Shown in pieces: positions 1 through 11,879 of a stretch of 64,000 nt of DNA. The number at the start of each line of letters is the position of its first letter. The first letter of the stretch is position 1. The position numbers were made by a program, and so were the translations under genes. The notes below the pieces were generated by a model, which made no database searches, was not told where the DNA came from, and saw nothing but the letters and a program-made list of their open reading frames with translations. Origin of the DNA: Cycas panzhihuaensis (Eukaryota; Cycadophyta). Location: contig CM041465.1 of assembly GCA_023213395.1 (NCBI GenBank), positions 58,349,741 to 58,413,740 of the forward strand. The letters are read 5' to 3'.

Positions 1-1083
1 TACAATTGGTTAATTATTTTCTAACAGCTCATTCTTGAAGTGTTTATCATCTGTTGATTACATTTCCAAGTTTTTTTTGCAGCAAAACGAGTTAATTCTT
101 CAAGAACTCAAACAAAGAGCAACTATTCAACAAAATGGATATTTCTTTACATTCTGATTGTTCATTTTCTATAAGAAAATTATCTTCTTTCAAACATCTC
201 TATTATTGAACGCAAATTTACATTTTAGCTTCTTATTTTTACCATTTTCAAAGGAATAATTACTCATTTTACATTGAAAAAAGGGTTATTTCTTTGCTCA
301 AGCTATTCTTTATTTGTTTGAAATTCAAAGCTTAAGATAAAAGAATCTTATCAATGTTCTATATTTTTTCATCATCAAGGGTATTTTATTTCAAATTTAC
401 ATACTTAAAGACCTTATTTGATTTGCATGAAAGATTCTACCTAGTTTACTTATAAACCTACAAAGGAACTTCTTCTTATTTGCTCATCTTACTTCAAAGA
501 GTATTTACAAATCATCTTCATACATACTAAGTTCATTAGTCAAAAAGTTTTCTTATTCATTCTAAAGGCATATTTTTTAAAAAGTGAATAGCAAAATCAT
601 AATTACAAGTCCTTTCTTGACCATTATATACATCAAAAGTTCACTTGGCATTTTTGATTTAAGAACATTTAATATTGGAAGCTTTATTGATTCATTTATA
701 AAAGCTACATATAAGTGCTTATGCACTTTATTTTTAAAAGAACATTTTAATTTCAAAGGCATTGCATCCTTTTTTTAGTTTATCAAAGAAGTTATTGATT
801 GAATATTTTCTTCAAAGGTTTATTATATAATTTATTCAATCTTACTTAATGGATATTATTCCTTTTTAAGTTAACCTTTTTTCAAAACCCTAAGCAAGAC
901 TACATCATTGATAATTTATTTTTATCAATTGATTACTTATTTTTGTTAAAAGACATTGGATTGCATTATTTTTGAAGGAATATCTTTATCATTTACTTCA
1001 TTTATCATAAGTGTTCATTTAAGGATTTATCTTCTTATTTGAAAATCACACTTTTTCGATTATGTACTAAAGTTCTTTTTACA
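1..1083. other. AT-rich unassigned sequence
   Basis: No coding frame, tRNA, LTR terminus or primer-binding motif was recognised. The short open frames around 577-778 lie on both strands of the same segment and look like chance products of AT-rich DNA. If the gag relic that follows once had a 5' LTR, it is not recognisable here. Confidence 0.6.
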
Positions 1084-1790
1084 ATGACAATGAATCTAAA
1101 TAAAATAAGATTTCCTATATTTGATAGATATGGTTTTTAACATTGGAGTAAAATACTGTAAACATGTTTTATTACAAATAATCTTTGAAAATATGTCAAA
1201 GATGGATATAAACAAAATATTAAAGAAGATCTAAAGAAGGACAATGGGACCTTAGCCATATTATTTGGCACCATAGATGACAATGTATTTTCTAATGTTT
1301 GTGAAATTACCACATGCAAATCTATATGGGATATATTATAATCTATTTATGGGGGAGAAACCCTCAATGTAAATGAGTTTAACTATGATGATGATATACA
1401 CGTGAGACGGATTTTAGAGTAGGTTGTTTGTGATGAAAAGACTAATGAAGAAAACTCAAGTCAAATGAACGATCACATTGTTGCACATGAAGATGATCCT
1501 TCATTTAAAGGGGAGAAACCTTATGACATGATAGCTACTCATAAAATAAAGATTCTAGAAGACAAAGTCAAAGTTTCAGCCACTCATCCCTATTTAAAGT
1601 ACATCACACTTACTTAGAGATCATTTGAACTACATAATACTAAGAAGATACGTATTACTGAAAGGATGACAAGGCAAGTCAATGGCCACTTCACAAATGA
1701 TGATAAAGCCAAAGGACAAATATTCAAAGTCTTCGTCAAGTTCAAATATCATAAGTTCAAGGAGAAGATAAAGATATACACGATGATCAT
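1084..1790 (+). pseudogene. Ty1/copia-type gag relic (gag-only family, copy 1)
   Basis: From ATG at 1084 the frame begins MTMNLNKIRFPIFD and runs through a typical copia Gag (UBN2-like) pattern: FD..Y...W, then LW.YV..GY, a DNGTLAILFGTIDD block, and CKSIWDIL.SIYGGETLN near 1320-1365. It is broken by TAG/TAA codons. No zinc knuckle, protease, integrase or RT follows; the frame runs almost directly into a polypurine tract and an LTR. The same gag, with the same short gag-to-LTR spacing, is present at 51978-52651 on the other strand. Gag would coat element RNA in virus-like particles; a gag-only copy would depend on another element for its enzymes. The domain is seen; non-autonomy is inferred from the missing pol in two copies. 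Confidence 0.75.
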
Positions 1791-1802
1791 TAAGGGGGAG
1801 AA

Positions 1803-2130
1803 TGTTGGGTTAATGATCATCACATGACCCCACATCGGAGTATGCAATGCACAAGCCTCAAAGGTAAGTTATATTTAATATTGTTCATTATTTAACGTTA
1901 ATTTAAATTAGAGGTTGAGGAGGTTTCCCTTGTCCCTCAAAAGTATATATTTCATGGGGTTATCTCCCCTGGTGTTTATCAACACCACCTCTTCAAGGGT
2001 TTTTCATGTACTTTGAGCATTATGGGTTAATAAAAGTATGTTTCACATGTTTTGCACTATGGATTGAGTTGATTATATTTCCTACTCTGCTCTGCTCTTC
2101 GCTAGATATTTACCTCACCATAGTAGTTTG
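1803..2130 (+). repeat. LTR of gag-only copia family, copy 1
   Basis: The polypurine tract taagggggagaa (1791-1802) is followed directly by TGTTGGGTTAATG, the usual layout of a 3' LTR start. The sequence aligns along its length with the LTR at 51623-51961 (minus strand), sharing the start, a middle block containing CCCTGGTGTTT, and a tail rich in CTGCTCTG. The right boundary is approximate because the tail has decayed and abuts the PBS of a minus-strand element. Confidence 0.7.
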
Positions 2131-2140
2131 GATTCAACTT

Positions 2141-2153
2141 AGCTCTGATACCA
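2141..2153 (-). promoter_or_regulatory. Primer-binding site, initiator tRNA-Met type
   Basis: On the minus strand the bases read TGGTATCAGAGCT, the standard plant copia primer-binding site complementary to the 3' end of initiator tRNA-Met. It sits immediately after an LTR end reading TTTTAACA, so 2154-2509 behaves as the 5' LTR of a minus-strand element whose interior would run leftwards. Little of that interior is recognisable. Confidence 0.7.
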
Positions 2154-2509
2154 TGTTAAAATATATACTAAAATTACTTTGGTACTATATTAAAATATAT
2201 ACCATAATTTCTTTAATACCATGTTAAAAATAGGGATTCAAAGATTACATTTAAAATCACAATGAAAATAGAAATATAAAATATGTTACAAGTATGAGGT
2301 ATTAATGATAAAGTAATAAATAAATATACAAAAAATAAAGTATGTATAATACAAAATATAGTAAAGATATGAGAAAATGATCACCTTCTAATTATTGCAT
2401 TAGGCATAAATATATACTTATAGTATAGATGTCCTCATACTTATCCAATCAAGTGAAAGAAGCCTTATGTCATCTAATGGGATATTTACATGAATATATG
2501 TGCAACACA
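2154..2509 (-). repeat. Inverted LTR copy A
   Basis: This 356-bp segment is an inverted copy of 4102-4451. On the minus strand it starts TGTGTTGCACATA and ends TATATTTTAACA next to a PBS. Long matching stretches include CTTCTAATTATTGCATTAGG and the tract around CAATCAAGTGAAAGA. Together with copy B it brackets a Ty3/gypsy RT-RNase H fragment in opposite orientations. Confidence 0.8.
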
Positions 2510-2559
2510 TGTATACATATTAATAGCTTAATATCAAATAGCTATGAGAGACTTAAGAT

Positions 2560-3990
2560 AAGGAGGACGATGAACCTTAACTCACATTAAACATTATGTT
2601 TTAACAATGGTATCCTAAAATTCTTCTAAGACTATATCAACCTTATAATATCTTGTACCATGGAAATCATATTCAATTCCTATGGGGCCCTCCCCTCTAT
2701 TTATCATAGGTAAATGATTTAGAGTAATATGTGCTTCACTAAGTTTCAAAAAGATCTTAGAATGATACTCTTAGAATGACAAAACCCACTAGCTTCTACA
2801 TCTTTATAATACTGGTTTATTTATTAAGTATGTTAAATCCTGATGATCTATATAGAAATAAAAGAAGTTGGCTAGCAAATAATGTCAAAATTTTTGGAGT
2901 GGATATACCAAAGCCAATCCTTCTCATTTTGTTAATATATAATTCCTCTCTCTTGAAATTAAACTTTTGTTACAAAAAATAATAGGATGATAAATAGCTC
3001 CCTTATTAGGTAGTGTAAGGTTGCACCTATTACAATTTTTAATCAATTAATATATACATGAAAAATCTTTTTCTAATTTAGGAATTTTAAGATAGGTTCA
3101 TTAATAGATTTCTTCTTCAATGTGTTGAATGCTACCTAATAGTTAGTTGACTAGATGAAAGGTGTATTCCATCGTAATAGTTTTTCCATTGGAGCAAAAA
3201 TCATCATATAATCTTTGATGAACTTTCTATAACATCCCATATATCTAAGGAATTATTTTACCTTCATTGGATTTATTAGAGACTTTAGGTTTAGAATTAC
3301 TTAGACTTTTTTTAGATCAATCAATATTCCTTCTTTATAAACAATGTGTCCCAACAATATGTATGAGGGTACTAAGAATTGAAATTAATTTAGATTCAAT
3401 GAAATTTCTACCTCTAAATATTTTTATAACATTAATTTGAGGTTGGATATGAAATATTTAAAAAGCCTAAACATCATCCAATCATCTAAATAAATTTCTA
3501 GAAATTTATGAATAAAATCATTGAAGACTACCATTATTATCCTTGAGAAGATTATAACAACATAATATAGTTCAAATGGCATGACTTTATAAGCATATGA
3601 ACCCTATTATATAACAAAATTTATCTTGTGTGTTAGTTTTTTTCCATAATTTTCACTTGGTTATATCCCAAAAACCTATTTGTAAGAAAATATTTTTTTT
3701 ATCTTATTACATTGTCTAGAACTTGCTTTGTGAACTATGTTGGGAATGGATCCTTCTTTGTGACTTTATTCAGTGCTCTAAAGTCAATACTAATCCTTAG
3801 ATTCTAATTATTTTTATTAGTTATAATGATGAGACTTACCTAATCACTACTTTTAACTAGATAGATACAACTTGTATTTATTAACTTTCTAATTCCCCCT
3901 TGAATCTTTTTTTAATACTTGGGGCTTAGCTTGTATAGGTTTTGACAGATTGGTTTTGCTCCTTCTTCTAATTTGCTTTACATTACTCTA
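2560..3990 (-). pseudogene. Ty3/gypsy reverse transcriptase-RNase H fragment
   Basis: Read on the minus strand, the order is RT then RNase H. RT pieces include LRISIDFRALNKV followed by KDPFP near 3790-3740, a FLGYNQVKI block near 3640, VMPFELYYVV near 3590, EIYLDDW near 3500 (the catalytic YxDD-type box), and LLGHIVYKEG near 3350. RNase H shows ERNYILTK.EGLALVYPLQKF near 2950-2900, DHQDLTYLINKPV near 2850, and a downstream linker with HLPMINRGEGPIG. Many stops and frameshifts interrupt it, and no gag or protease precedes it. The matching integrase of what appears to be the same family lies at 4590-5545 on the opposite strand. Together these suggest one pol gene rearranged by an inversion between the flanking inverted LTRs. 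Confidence 0.8.
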
Positions 3991-4101
3991 ATGTACCCTT
4001 AAATTCCTTTTTCATTAGAGAAGGGTGCTTGAAATAGGTTGTTGCTAAAGTATACAACCTCTTTAAAGAATTTAGAGATGCTTTTACTTGGATGTACTGC
4101 A

Positions 4102-4451
4102 TGTGATGCACACCTATTTGTGTAAATATCCCATTGGAGGACATAAGGGTTCTTTCACTTGATTAGACAAGTATGATATCACATGCATTATAACTATGAA
4201 TTCACGCCTAATGCAATAATTAGAAGGCAATCATTTTCACATATCTTTATTGTATTTTATATTGCACATACTTTATCTTGCATGTATTCATTTATTAATT
4301 TATTATTAATGCCTTATAACATATTTTATGTTCATATTTTTATTATGATTTCAAAGGTAATCTTTGAATCCCTATTTTTGACATGGTATTAGAGTAATTT
4401 TGGTATATATTTTAACATGGTACCAGAGTAATTCTAGTATATATTTTAACA
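4102..4451 (+). repeat. Inverted LTR copy B
   Basis: This 350-bp LTR starts TGTGATGCACACC and ends TATATTTTAACA at 4451; it is the inverted partner of 2154-2509. Near the 3' end an approximately 34-bp unit beginning CATGGTA is tandemly duplicated (about 4382-4449). No PBS follows it, so it behaves as a solo or 3' LTR. The gypsy integrase relic starts about 140 bp downstream. Confidence 0.8.
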
Positions 4452-4589
4452 ACCACTAATTTTCTATAAACAAGATTAGTGCTATCAATTCTTTTGATAA
4501 AGGAGAAGAAAGCATTAACTATGAAAGGCAGTTGGTATTAGTTAATAGGACGCCTCTATTGACTTTTTGCTAACTTAATCCTTTAACCT

Positions 4590-5545
4590 TGTATTTTAGA
4601 ATATGAATATGAGGTGGTACTGAGAGCATCATATAAAGGAATTACTAGAGGACATCTTGTAGTAGAGACACTTGCACCTAATATTCTATAATTAGGTTTA
4701 TGGTGGTCAACAAAGTTTAAGATTCTCACCTCTAGTTATAAAAGTATGATATTTGCAAATTAACTAATCAACCACAGAAAGTTAATTTTCTCCATTTGAA
4801 TTTAATTATAGAGGCTACACCATTTTCAAAATAGAGAATTAACTTTATTAGCCCCATAAGCTTAGTCATAACTATTAGAGATTATGAGTGATTGTGGTAG
4901 TCATTTTATTAACCAAACCATTAAGTATTTACTAGATAGTTTCTTAGTATAATATCATGAATTTATACCATAGTATCTAAAATATAATGGATTGGTAGAA
5001 TGGTCAAATAAGATTTTGTGTCAAATCTTAACCAATACATGTAATGTTAGATAATAAGATTAGGTAGATAAACTTCATGTTATTTTATAGATATATAGAA
5101 TGTGTTATAGTAAGTTGATAAGAAAACACCATTTTAGTTGATGTATGATTATACAGCCATAATGGCAATAAAATTTATAATTCTTAACCTTTAGTTAGCC
5201 TATTAGATGCAATGGGGAGACTAGCTTGATTTGGGATAAAGTTTACAATAACTATTAAATTTGGATGAAAAAGGACTGTTGTTTAAATTACATCAAAAAG
5301 TTACAAAACTTTGACAAAAATGTTAGCATGATAGATAACTCAAAATAAAGACATTCTGAGTCAAAGATTTGGAATTGGATGTTGATAATAAGTTTAAGGA
5401 TAAACCTAAAAAGTTAAAGCCACATTAGGAAGACCCTTATATTTTGGACCAGATATGGCCGAATTACTTAGTGTTAATGAAGACAATGGATAGTGAAGCA
5501 ATCCCCAACTAAGTTAGTGGTAGGAAAACCAAGTTGTATAAGGAG
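4590..5545 (+). pseudogene. Ty3/gypsy integrase fragment
   Basis: The plus-strand frame shows YEYEVVLRASYKGITRGH (the HH-zinc-finger side of integrase, near 4605), ILxLGLWWSTKFK, then SDCGSHFINQTIKYLLDSFL near 4890 with the second catalytic aspartate position degraded to C in the DxG motif. The block that usually reads YHPQxNGxVE here appears as YLKYNGLVEWSNKIL, keeping the third catalytic E. After KTPF..MYDYTAIMAIKF come an integrase C-terminal domain and a tail resembling NGSRLKLY (here SGRKTKLYKE near 5540). Stops are frequent. It matches the family of the minus-strand RT-RNase H at 2560-3990, which is the domain expected just upstream in an intact pol gene. Confidence 0.8.
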
Positions 5546-5563
5546 TGAAAAAATACAAAAATA

Positions 5564-5624
5564 ATCTCTCTCTTTCTCTCTCTCTCATGCATGCACACTA
5601 TATCTATATATCTATATATATATA

Positions 5625-5672
<48 letters not shown>

Positions 5673-5705
5673 GGGAGAGAGAGAGGGAGAGAGAGGGAGA
5701 GAGAG
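5564..5705. repeat. Mirror CT/AG microsatellite
   Basis: A CT-rich tract at 5564-5586 is followed by a short spacer with TATATC/ATATAT repeats and then an AG tract at 5628-5705 interrupted by GGGAGA units. The two tracts are reverse complements and could fold into a hairpin. The Leu-Ser repeat ORF that overlaps it is an artefact of the repeat. Confidence 0.9.
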
Positions 5706-6319
5706 TATATAACACATATAAAATCAATCCATTTTTTGTGGTAATATTTAAATCCACTATTTAATTTGGGAGACATCAACAAGGACTATGTAAAAATGTT
5801 TGACATGGATGAAGTGGATAATGTATTCTCGACAAGTTAAAGAAATATTGATAAAAATAGGATTATAAAAGCATGTCAACATTAGGAGGAATGATGACTA
5901 AGCTGGACATTTTGTATCAATGCCAAGGTTACGCCTCTCAAGGTAATCATATCTTAAAGTTGGCAAAGGAAGCAGATGTTGACCATTATGGTAACTAAGT
6001 ACTCAACATGAATTAACATATGTATATTGAAAACTAATTAACTAAGGTGTTTAAATATGGCATGCATATTAATGGAACACATTCTTTAGATCATTCTATT
6101 AATATTTTCATTAAATTAATTTGACATAATAGATTTATGCCATTAGTAGGGCTAAAACTACTTTAAGTGAGTGATATATCATTGCTTTTCTTTTCATTAT
6201 CTCATTCCAGAAGTTGCAAATTAATCATCCTTTAATATAAAAATTATTGGCTCTTTCTTCTGAAGATTTTCACAGTGGTTAATCCCTTTGAATACTAGAT
6301 AAGTTTCTCATCTTTTATA
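5706..6319. other. Unassigned sequence after gypsy integrase
   Basis: No domain or terminal repeat is recognised. By position it could be the untranslated 3' part of the broken gypsy element, but no LTR or polypurine tract marks an end. Confidence 0.5.
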
Positions 6320-6720
6320 ATGTCTAAAGTTACAAATAATTTAACAAGAAGAGTCTTGGAGTTAAAGGAAAGAATTAAAGACTTAGAGAAGGAGGAAATA
6401 ACTTGACTATTTTTTAATCCTACCAAGATCATGGATAAAGAAATATTAGCCTATAAAAAGTAATGGGAATAATTTACTTTTTGACCAGTAGTATTAGAAG
6501 AAGGAATAGGGACTTTAAAAGGTAGACAATACTAACAAAAGGAGTCTGATTATTATATTAAGAAGGTGTTTCATAAATGGTGCATCTACTAGCCATTTGA
6601 TGGCAGAGGGATATAGTCTATGAAATTCATTTAAGATATGATAAGAGAATTTTTAAATTTGAAAATAGAGACTTCATAATTACTGTATAAGTAATTCATC
6701 TTTCTACACAATTGCCATTA
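6320..6720 (+). pseudogene. Decayed coding trace with N-terminal coiled coil, unknown function
   Basis: From ATG at about 6323 a single frame can be followed for roughly 125 codons, interrupted only by stop codons of the kind produced when CAA, CAG or CGA decay (TAA, TAG, TGA). It begins MSKVTNNLTRRVLELKERIK, an obvious heptad-rich coiled coil. Further on it contains KKVFHKWCIY and PFDGRGI, rich in aromatic and charged residues like a folded domain. I do not recognise the family. It lies about 0.8 kb downstream of the gypsy integrase relic on the same strand, so it could be an extra ORF of that element, but a separate insertion is equally possible. Confidence 0.35.
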
Positions 6721-7424
6721 GACAATGCAAAGGTTAAGTTTGATAACGTTAGTAGGTGAGATTTATACTACTAGATTTATTTGGAAGAGGTAATTAATAA
6801 TAATTAAGGTATTCTAACAAAATACTTGGCTCATTATATTCATAAGTGGGGAGTTGGGATGCTCTATAGAATACTTATTCCAAAGGCTTAAGCCTTAAAG
6901 ATGTCAACTTGAGGTTGGCTTGCTATTGAGAAGATATAAAATTTCTAAAGGATATAATAAGCCAAATATTTGAGCATTAAGTTAAATAAAGAAGCAAAGA
7001 GATATTTGGATAAAGGAGTAGTTTTTCATTTTCATTATTTATTATTGATGCTTGCCATCTGTCTATATGGCATAATTTATTTTTCATCCAAGGAGTCTAC
7101 TGACCCTAAGATATTTTCATTTGAAAATTACATTTAGTCACTAGTCTTTGTAGTAAGGAATATGAATAATTCATATTAAAGGAGACTTTTTCATCAGGTA
7201 TAATCACATAAAGTATGTGCATAAGGTTCTTTTAATTACATTTTAGTCTTTCAACAAGTCTTTCTCAAACTCTATATTTTAGAAGGTGAAGATGATATGA
7301 GGCTATAGTTACAAGGTTTGAATATACTTATGGGTATATTACTACTTAAACTAAGGTGTTTACTTAAACTAAGGCATTAGCAAGTTTGGTTTGATGTAAA
7401 GTCATAATTTATTTTGTTTATGGT
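6721..7424. other. Unassigned sequence
   Basis: Short coding-like stretches continue from the preceding trace, but none carries a recognisable motif. No repeat termini were seen before the LTR at 7425. Confidence 0.4.
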
Positions 7425-7785
7425 TGTGACATATCTATCTTAATGATGGGACCTAATTGCTAGCACATATGACCATGTGATATAATTATTAGGGTTAGCC
7501 CTTAACATATATATGGGCCACTTACTCCCACCAATAGTATTCATGTAGAGAGGAAACTCTTATCTATATAAATCATCATAGGTGTGTAGTAAGTATCACT
7601 ATATATTTAAGATCTTGTATATTTGGCATGCTATAGTATTGCATTGGTTATCTTTAGTTCTCTATTATACAATTAGTTCTCTTTTGTAATAAAGGTTATC
7701 TTACTATATTTTTATTCTATTTATTATATCCTTTGAGCTCTTTCCTTAGTATATTTAAAGTGATTATTGGGACAAGTACATCCCA
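7425..7785 (+). repeat. 5' LTR of 5.6-kb gypsy element
   Basis: It starts TGTGACATATC and ends ACATCCCA. It aligns with 12656-12991 through GGACCTAATTGCTAGCACATATG, TTCATGTAGAGAGG and GTTATCTTACTATAT. The repeat holds the block ATTGGTTATCTTTAGTTCTC and lies just before a PBS-like motif. Confidence 0.8.
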
Positions 7786-7798
7786 AGTGGTATCAAAT

Positions 7799-10700
7799 CT
7801 CAGCTTGAAGGTCCTTTTCTTAGTAGCAAGGCAAATCTAGAAGTAATTATGAAGGTATAATATAATAAAAGAAGTAAAAACTCTAGTAGTTCAATTGGGA
7901 AATCTTTTTTCCTTTTATTCTCCCTCTTTACAAAACATTACTTCTACACTATTCTTTTATCCTTCCATAGAGGTCTAGTTAGAAACCTTATTATAAGGAT
8001 TTTAAAATATCCATAGGAAGCTCTCATTGCTAGCCAAGCATGCTTGAGTTTAATCCATAATGTAAAGTGAGGTGGTTCATCTACTAATACTTAAGCTTTA
8101 GATAATACCCATATATAAAATTGAGCCTCTATGTACCCTTGAGTATATAAGAGAACCTGTATAGCTTTTTTTTATACAACCTAGAATAGGTAAATAGTTG
8201 GTCACTTGTGACCCTATAGTGCATTGGCTAACAATTAGTGCCATGAGATACCCTACATGAATACTTTAGATATAGATAAGATAAAATATATGATAACCCT
8301 TTGTAGTTAATACCCTGAGATATTGGGTTAGTCACTATTAATGATTAAGAAGTTTATAGGAGCACCAATAGACCAGGTAACCCTTGACTTGAAAGTCCAC
8401 TAAATAATTGGTCCTCTAAATTCTATTTTTAGGTTTATTATAAATTATTACTTAAAACCCTTTGAAGAAGGTTTTAAAAATCCCTCATCACCATACATAT
8501 TTATGTATATAAACTACCTACAATCTCACACCATTATAGGGTCACTTCTGCATATATTAGTTTTTTGTAAATGAAACCTTTACTAGAGATCTAAATATAA
8601 AAAAAGTTCATAACTTTAATCTTACCTTATTTTAATGAGGATGTCATGATGATCATTTTCTACTGGGTTAGTTTTAACTCTTATTTTTAGGTAAAAATGA
8701 CATACAGACACCTCATAGGTCCCACAGTCAAATTTTCACTCATAATCTTACACCATCCTTATGATCTCTTTGCATTCATCTTAGTGCACTAAGTGAGGTT
8801 ATTATATAAATTAATGGGGAAATGGCCTAAAGAGACTCCATATAGGCTTACTTGTAATAAAGGGGTTAATAGTGTTTAAACCCCCTAACCCTTCTACATC
8901 ATTCCCCAACCTTTAGTCCCATTCTTTCCATCTAACTCCCTTCTTCTTTAAAAATCTTCTTTTTCTTCTTTATTCCATTTTCTTCAAGTCCCTTTCTCTT
9001 AACTTATTTTAATAACTTATATGATTCTTCTACTCAAGTAGATAGATTCTCAACTTTGGAGACTTAGAGTAATATTTTCAGTGATAGAATCACTAAGCTA
9101 TTATATAAGATTAAGAAGCTATTTATGCTAATATCTAATATGTTTGTAGTAGAGTGCCTAAGTTCTCCTTGAAAGGATTAAATATTCTACCAACATTCTC
9201 AACTAGTAGTCTAACAACACTAATAAATGAATCTTATAAAGCATACATATCTCCAAAGGTCTTTAGGTCCCTTGCATGTTCCTCAAGTAGAAAAAATAGA
9301 TGTTAAGAACTTAGTTTATGCATCAGGTGTATAGAAGAATGGACTCATAATTATATTCAAGTATGTAAAGTTGAATGCATAATTTTTCATTATTGATCTT
9401 GACCTTTCTATAGAAAAGTACTTGTTACCCTTTATTTTTATGACCTAAAAGGAGGAGTAAATGAAATATGATCATGATGAAAGAAAAGGCTAAGTTCTAA
9501 TATAAATGTTTGTATAAAAGAAGTATAACATAGGTAGTCACAATGTAAGAGTGAAATCTATGAAAAAATAAATGGTAGATAAGCCTTTCCTACAAATTAC
9601 AATCCCACTTGAAGCTCTAATTCAATAAGTAATCCAGTGAGAGGTTATTGTATGGGAACATATCTAGCAAGCAAAGCCAATGTGGGAGAATAAAGGATAA
9701 TGAAGACTATTCCCATGGCTTGCTATCTTGTGAGGAGGCCTTTTTCTTGAAATCATTTTCTTGGAAATGATTATCAAAGCAAGAATTAAGGAGGTGGGAA
9801 AAATAAAAGGTAATATCTAGAAGACTATATTATTAGTAGGAAGAGTAGTTACGGGAATCATCCATACTGGAAGGAAATGACAAGTGGCAAAGAAAATTGG
9901 ATCAAAGAACACACCCATGGTATCATCTCATATATGTAATATCTACCTTATGGGTTAAGAATGACTAAAACAACCAACTAGTAGGAAGTCATAAAGTGGG
10001 AATACATTGAGTAAGAATTAGTAAAAAAAGGGTGAAGCTATGTAAAATTCCAACATATATGAGAAACAACCAAGTGGGGCTATATCTTTGAGAAATGAGG
10101 AAGTCTAATAGATCAACTCTAGCACAAATATCATGGAGACCGTAACACTTGATTATAAGGGACTCTTTATGAAGTGGCCTTAATCATCCCTTCTCACCTC
10201 ATGATTAAGGGATAATTACTTATCATGATCACTTAACCTTTTAATCATTATGATAGATTATCTAAAGTAGGTTCAATACATGGCCTCATGCCTAGCCCTT
10301 ATATAGGGGAGAAAGACTAGTCTCATGATTAGGTAACTTTAAGGTGGTTACTAACTAATACACTCTCTAAAGGCCATTTCAATAGTTATATAGAAGTTCC
10401 TCTAATAATATTATAGCGGGAATGACTACTCTAATGACTAGACTTACCCCTTATGGTAATAATAACATGGACCTATGGAGTAGATATTATCATATTAAAG
10501 ACTTGGCATAAAATATGCTACCTCATCAATAAATAAGAATATTTTCTTAGTACAATAGTTATTAATCAATGAAGCAGGAGCAAAAACCTAGGTTATTAAT
10601 AGGGATATTTTACTCCTAACTTATAGAGTGAATGGAGAAGACCTACAATAGAGCATGCTACATTATAAGTAGATGTTCCCAAAGGGAAGAAATGGGGGTG

Positions 10701-11879
10701 GGGGGGAGGGAGAGAAGGACAAAGGCTATAATCATATTTCTTTCATCTAAATTTTCTTTAAACTTCTTTAGAATTCATATATTTTTCTTTTGTCCTCTCT
10801 TTTTATTAGTATGTGTTATGCACACATGTAACTAGGATAACATTTTTGGTAAGGAGTATTATGGCTTGTAATGGATCAAATAGGTTAATAAGTAAGTGCA
10901 TTTGCTGATAAGTCCTTATTCTACTTAGTATACACTATGTATCAATTAACATTGCTAATTAACACCCAAAGCACTTAGGGATCTTATTACATATATAATA
11001 TTTTGAAATAAAGAATGGATCATTTTTGTTAATAGTTATTTACTTCATTTTGTTGAGCACTTTATTTGATGTCTCAAGGTAAATTATTTGTTTTGAGAAA
11101 ACATTGATTTTTATCCTACATTGGTCCTTATTTATTGATAAATCCTTTATGTTTTTAGCTTATTTTAAAATTAAATATTACATGAGTATATGTTAGGTCA
11201 TTATGATGGTATTTATGTGGACTTAACATCAAATATATAGGAAGGCAGATAAAATGTATCCTAAGGTATATGCATGATGGATCTTGAACGATAGGATTTT
11301 TTGACTCAAGACTAATAAAATATGATTTTGAGAATCAAATCCTAATTTCCTCCTTCTAAGGTCTTTGCTTAATGGTTTATCCTAGGCAAATTAAAATAAT
11401 GACCTCCTTGTACCTTTTTGTGAATGCATACAAATAGAAGATTGGGTCCTTTATTTTATTGTTTTCTTCAATTTCATTTATTTTAGCTTCCTTCCTTCTT
11501 TCCTTTTTCTCAAGCCTTTGTATTTTCCTCCTCCTCTCTATTGACTTTTCTCTTCACACCCCTTTAGAACAATCATTCTTCTAAGAGCCCTATTTATATT
11601 CCCCTTTGGTAAAATATATTCATTATTATACCGTACTAAAGGCTAGAAGTGGTCTAGAAGTGAGGAGTATATTATAGTTGTCTTACTATCATTGTTGAGT
11701 CAAACGTAAGTAGGCCTAATCATATGAGATTTCAATTCCTTAAGGAGGAGGCAATGATAGTTAGAGATAGTAGGGTCCTTTTCCATACCATCCTCAAAAA
11801 ATAAGACTTAAACTTAGAGTAGGATCTAAGTGATAACTCCCCTCATGAATCCTTCTCTATCTTTGAATCCCAAGTATGT
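7799..11879. other. Interior of gypsy element, mostly unassigned
   Basis: By position this should hold the leader and gag. I could not follow a gag domain. A G-rich patch (10693-10710) and a TATA-like ccttatataggggag near 10300 are visible but unsupported as signals. The length of about 4 kb ahead of the protease suggests other, unrecognised insertions. Confidence 0.4.

Noticed and set aside
577-778. Overlapping ORFs on both strands
   Set aside because: AT-rich sequence without motif; opposite-strand overlap indicates chance.
5509-5757. 82-codon minus-strand ORF with long Leu-Ser repeat
   Set aside because: It is only the AG/CT microsatellite read in frame; no flanking domain and no conserved start context.
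10632-10835. 67-codon plus-strand ORF near a G-rich patch
   Set aside because: Low-complexity glycine/arginine start and hydrophobic tail without a known motif; the frame is not maintained on either side.
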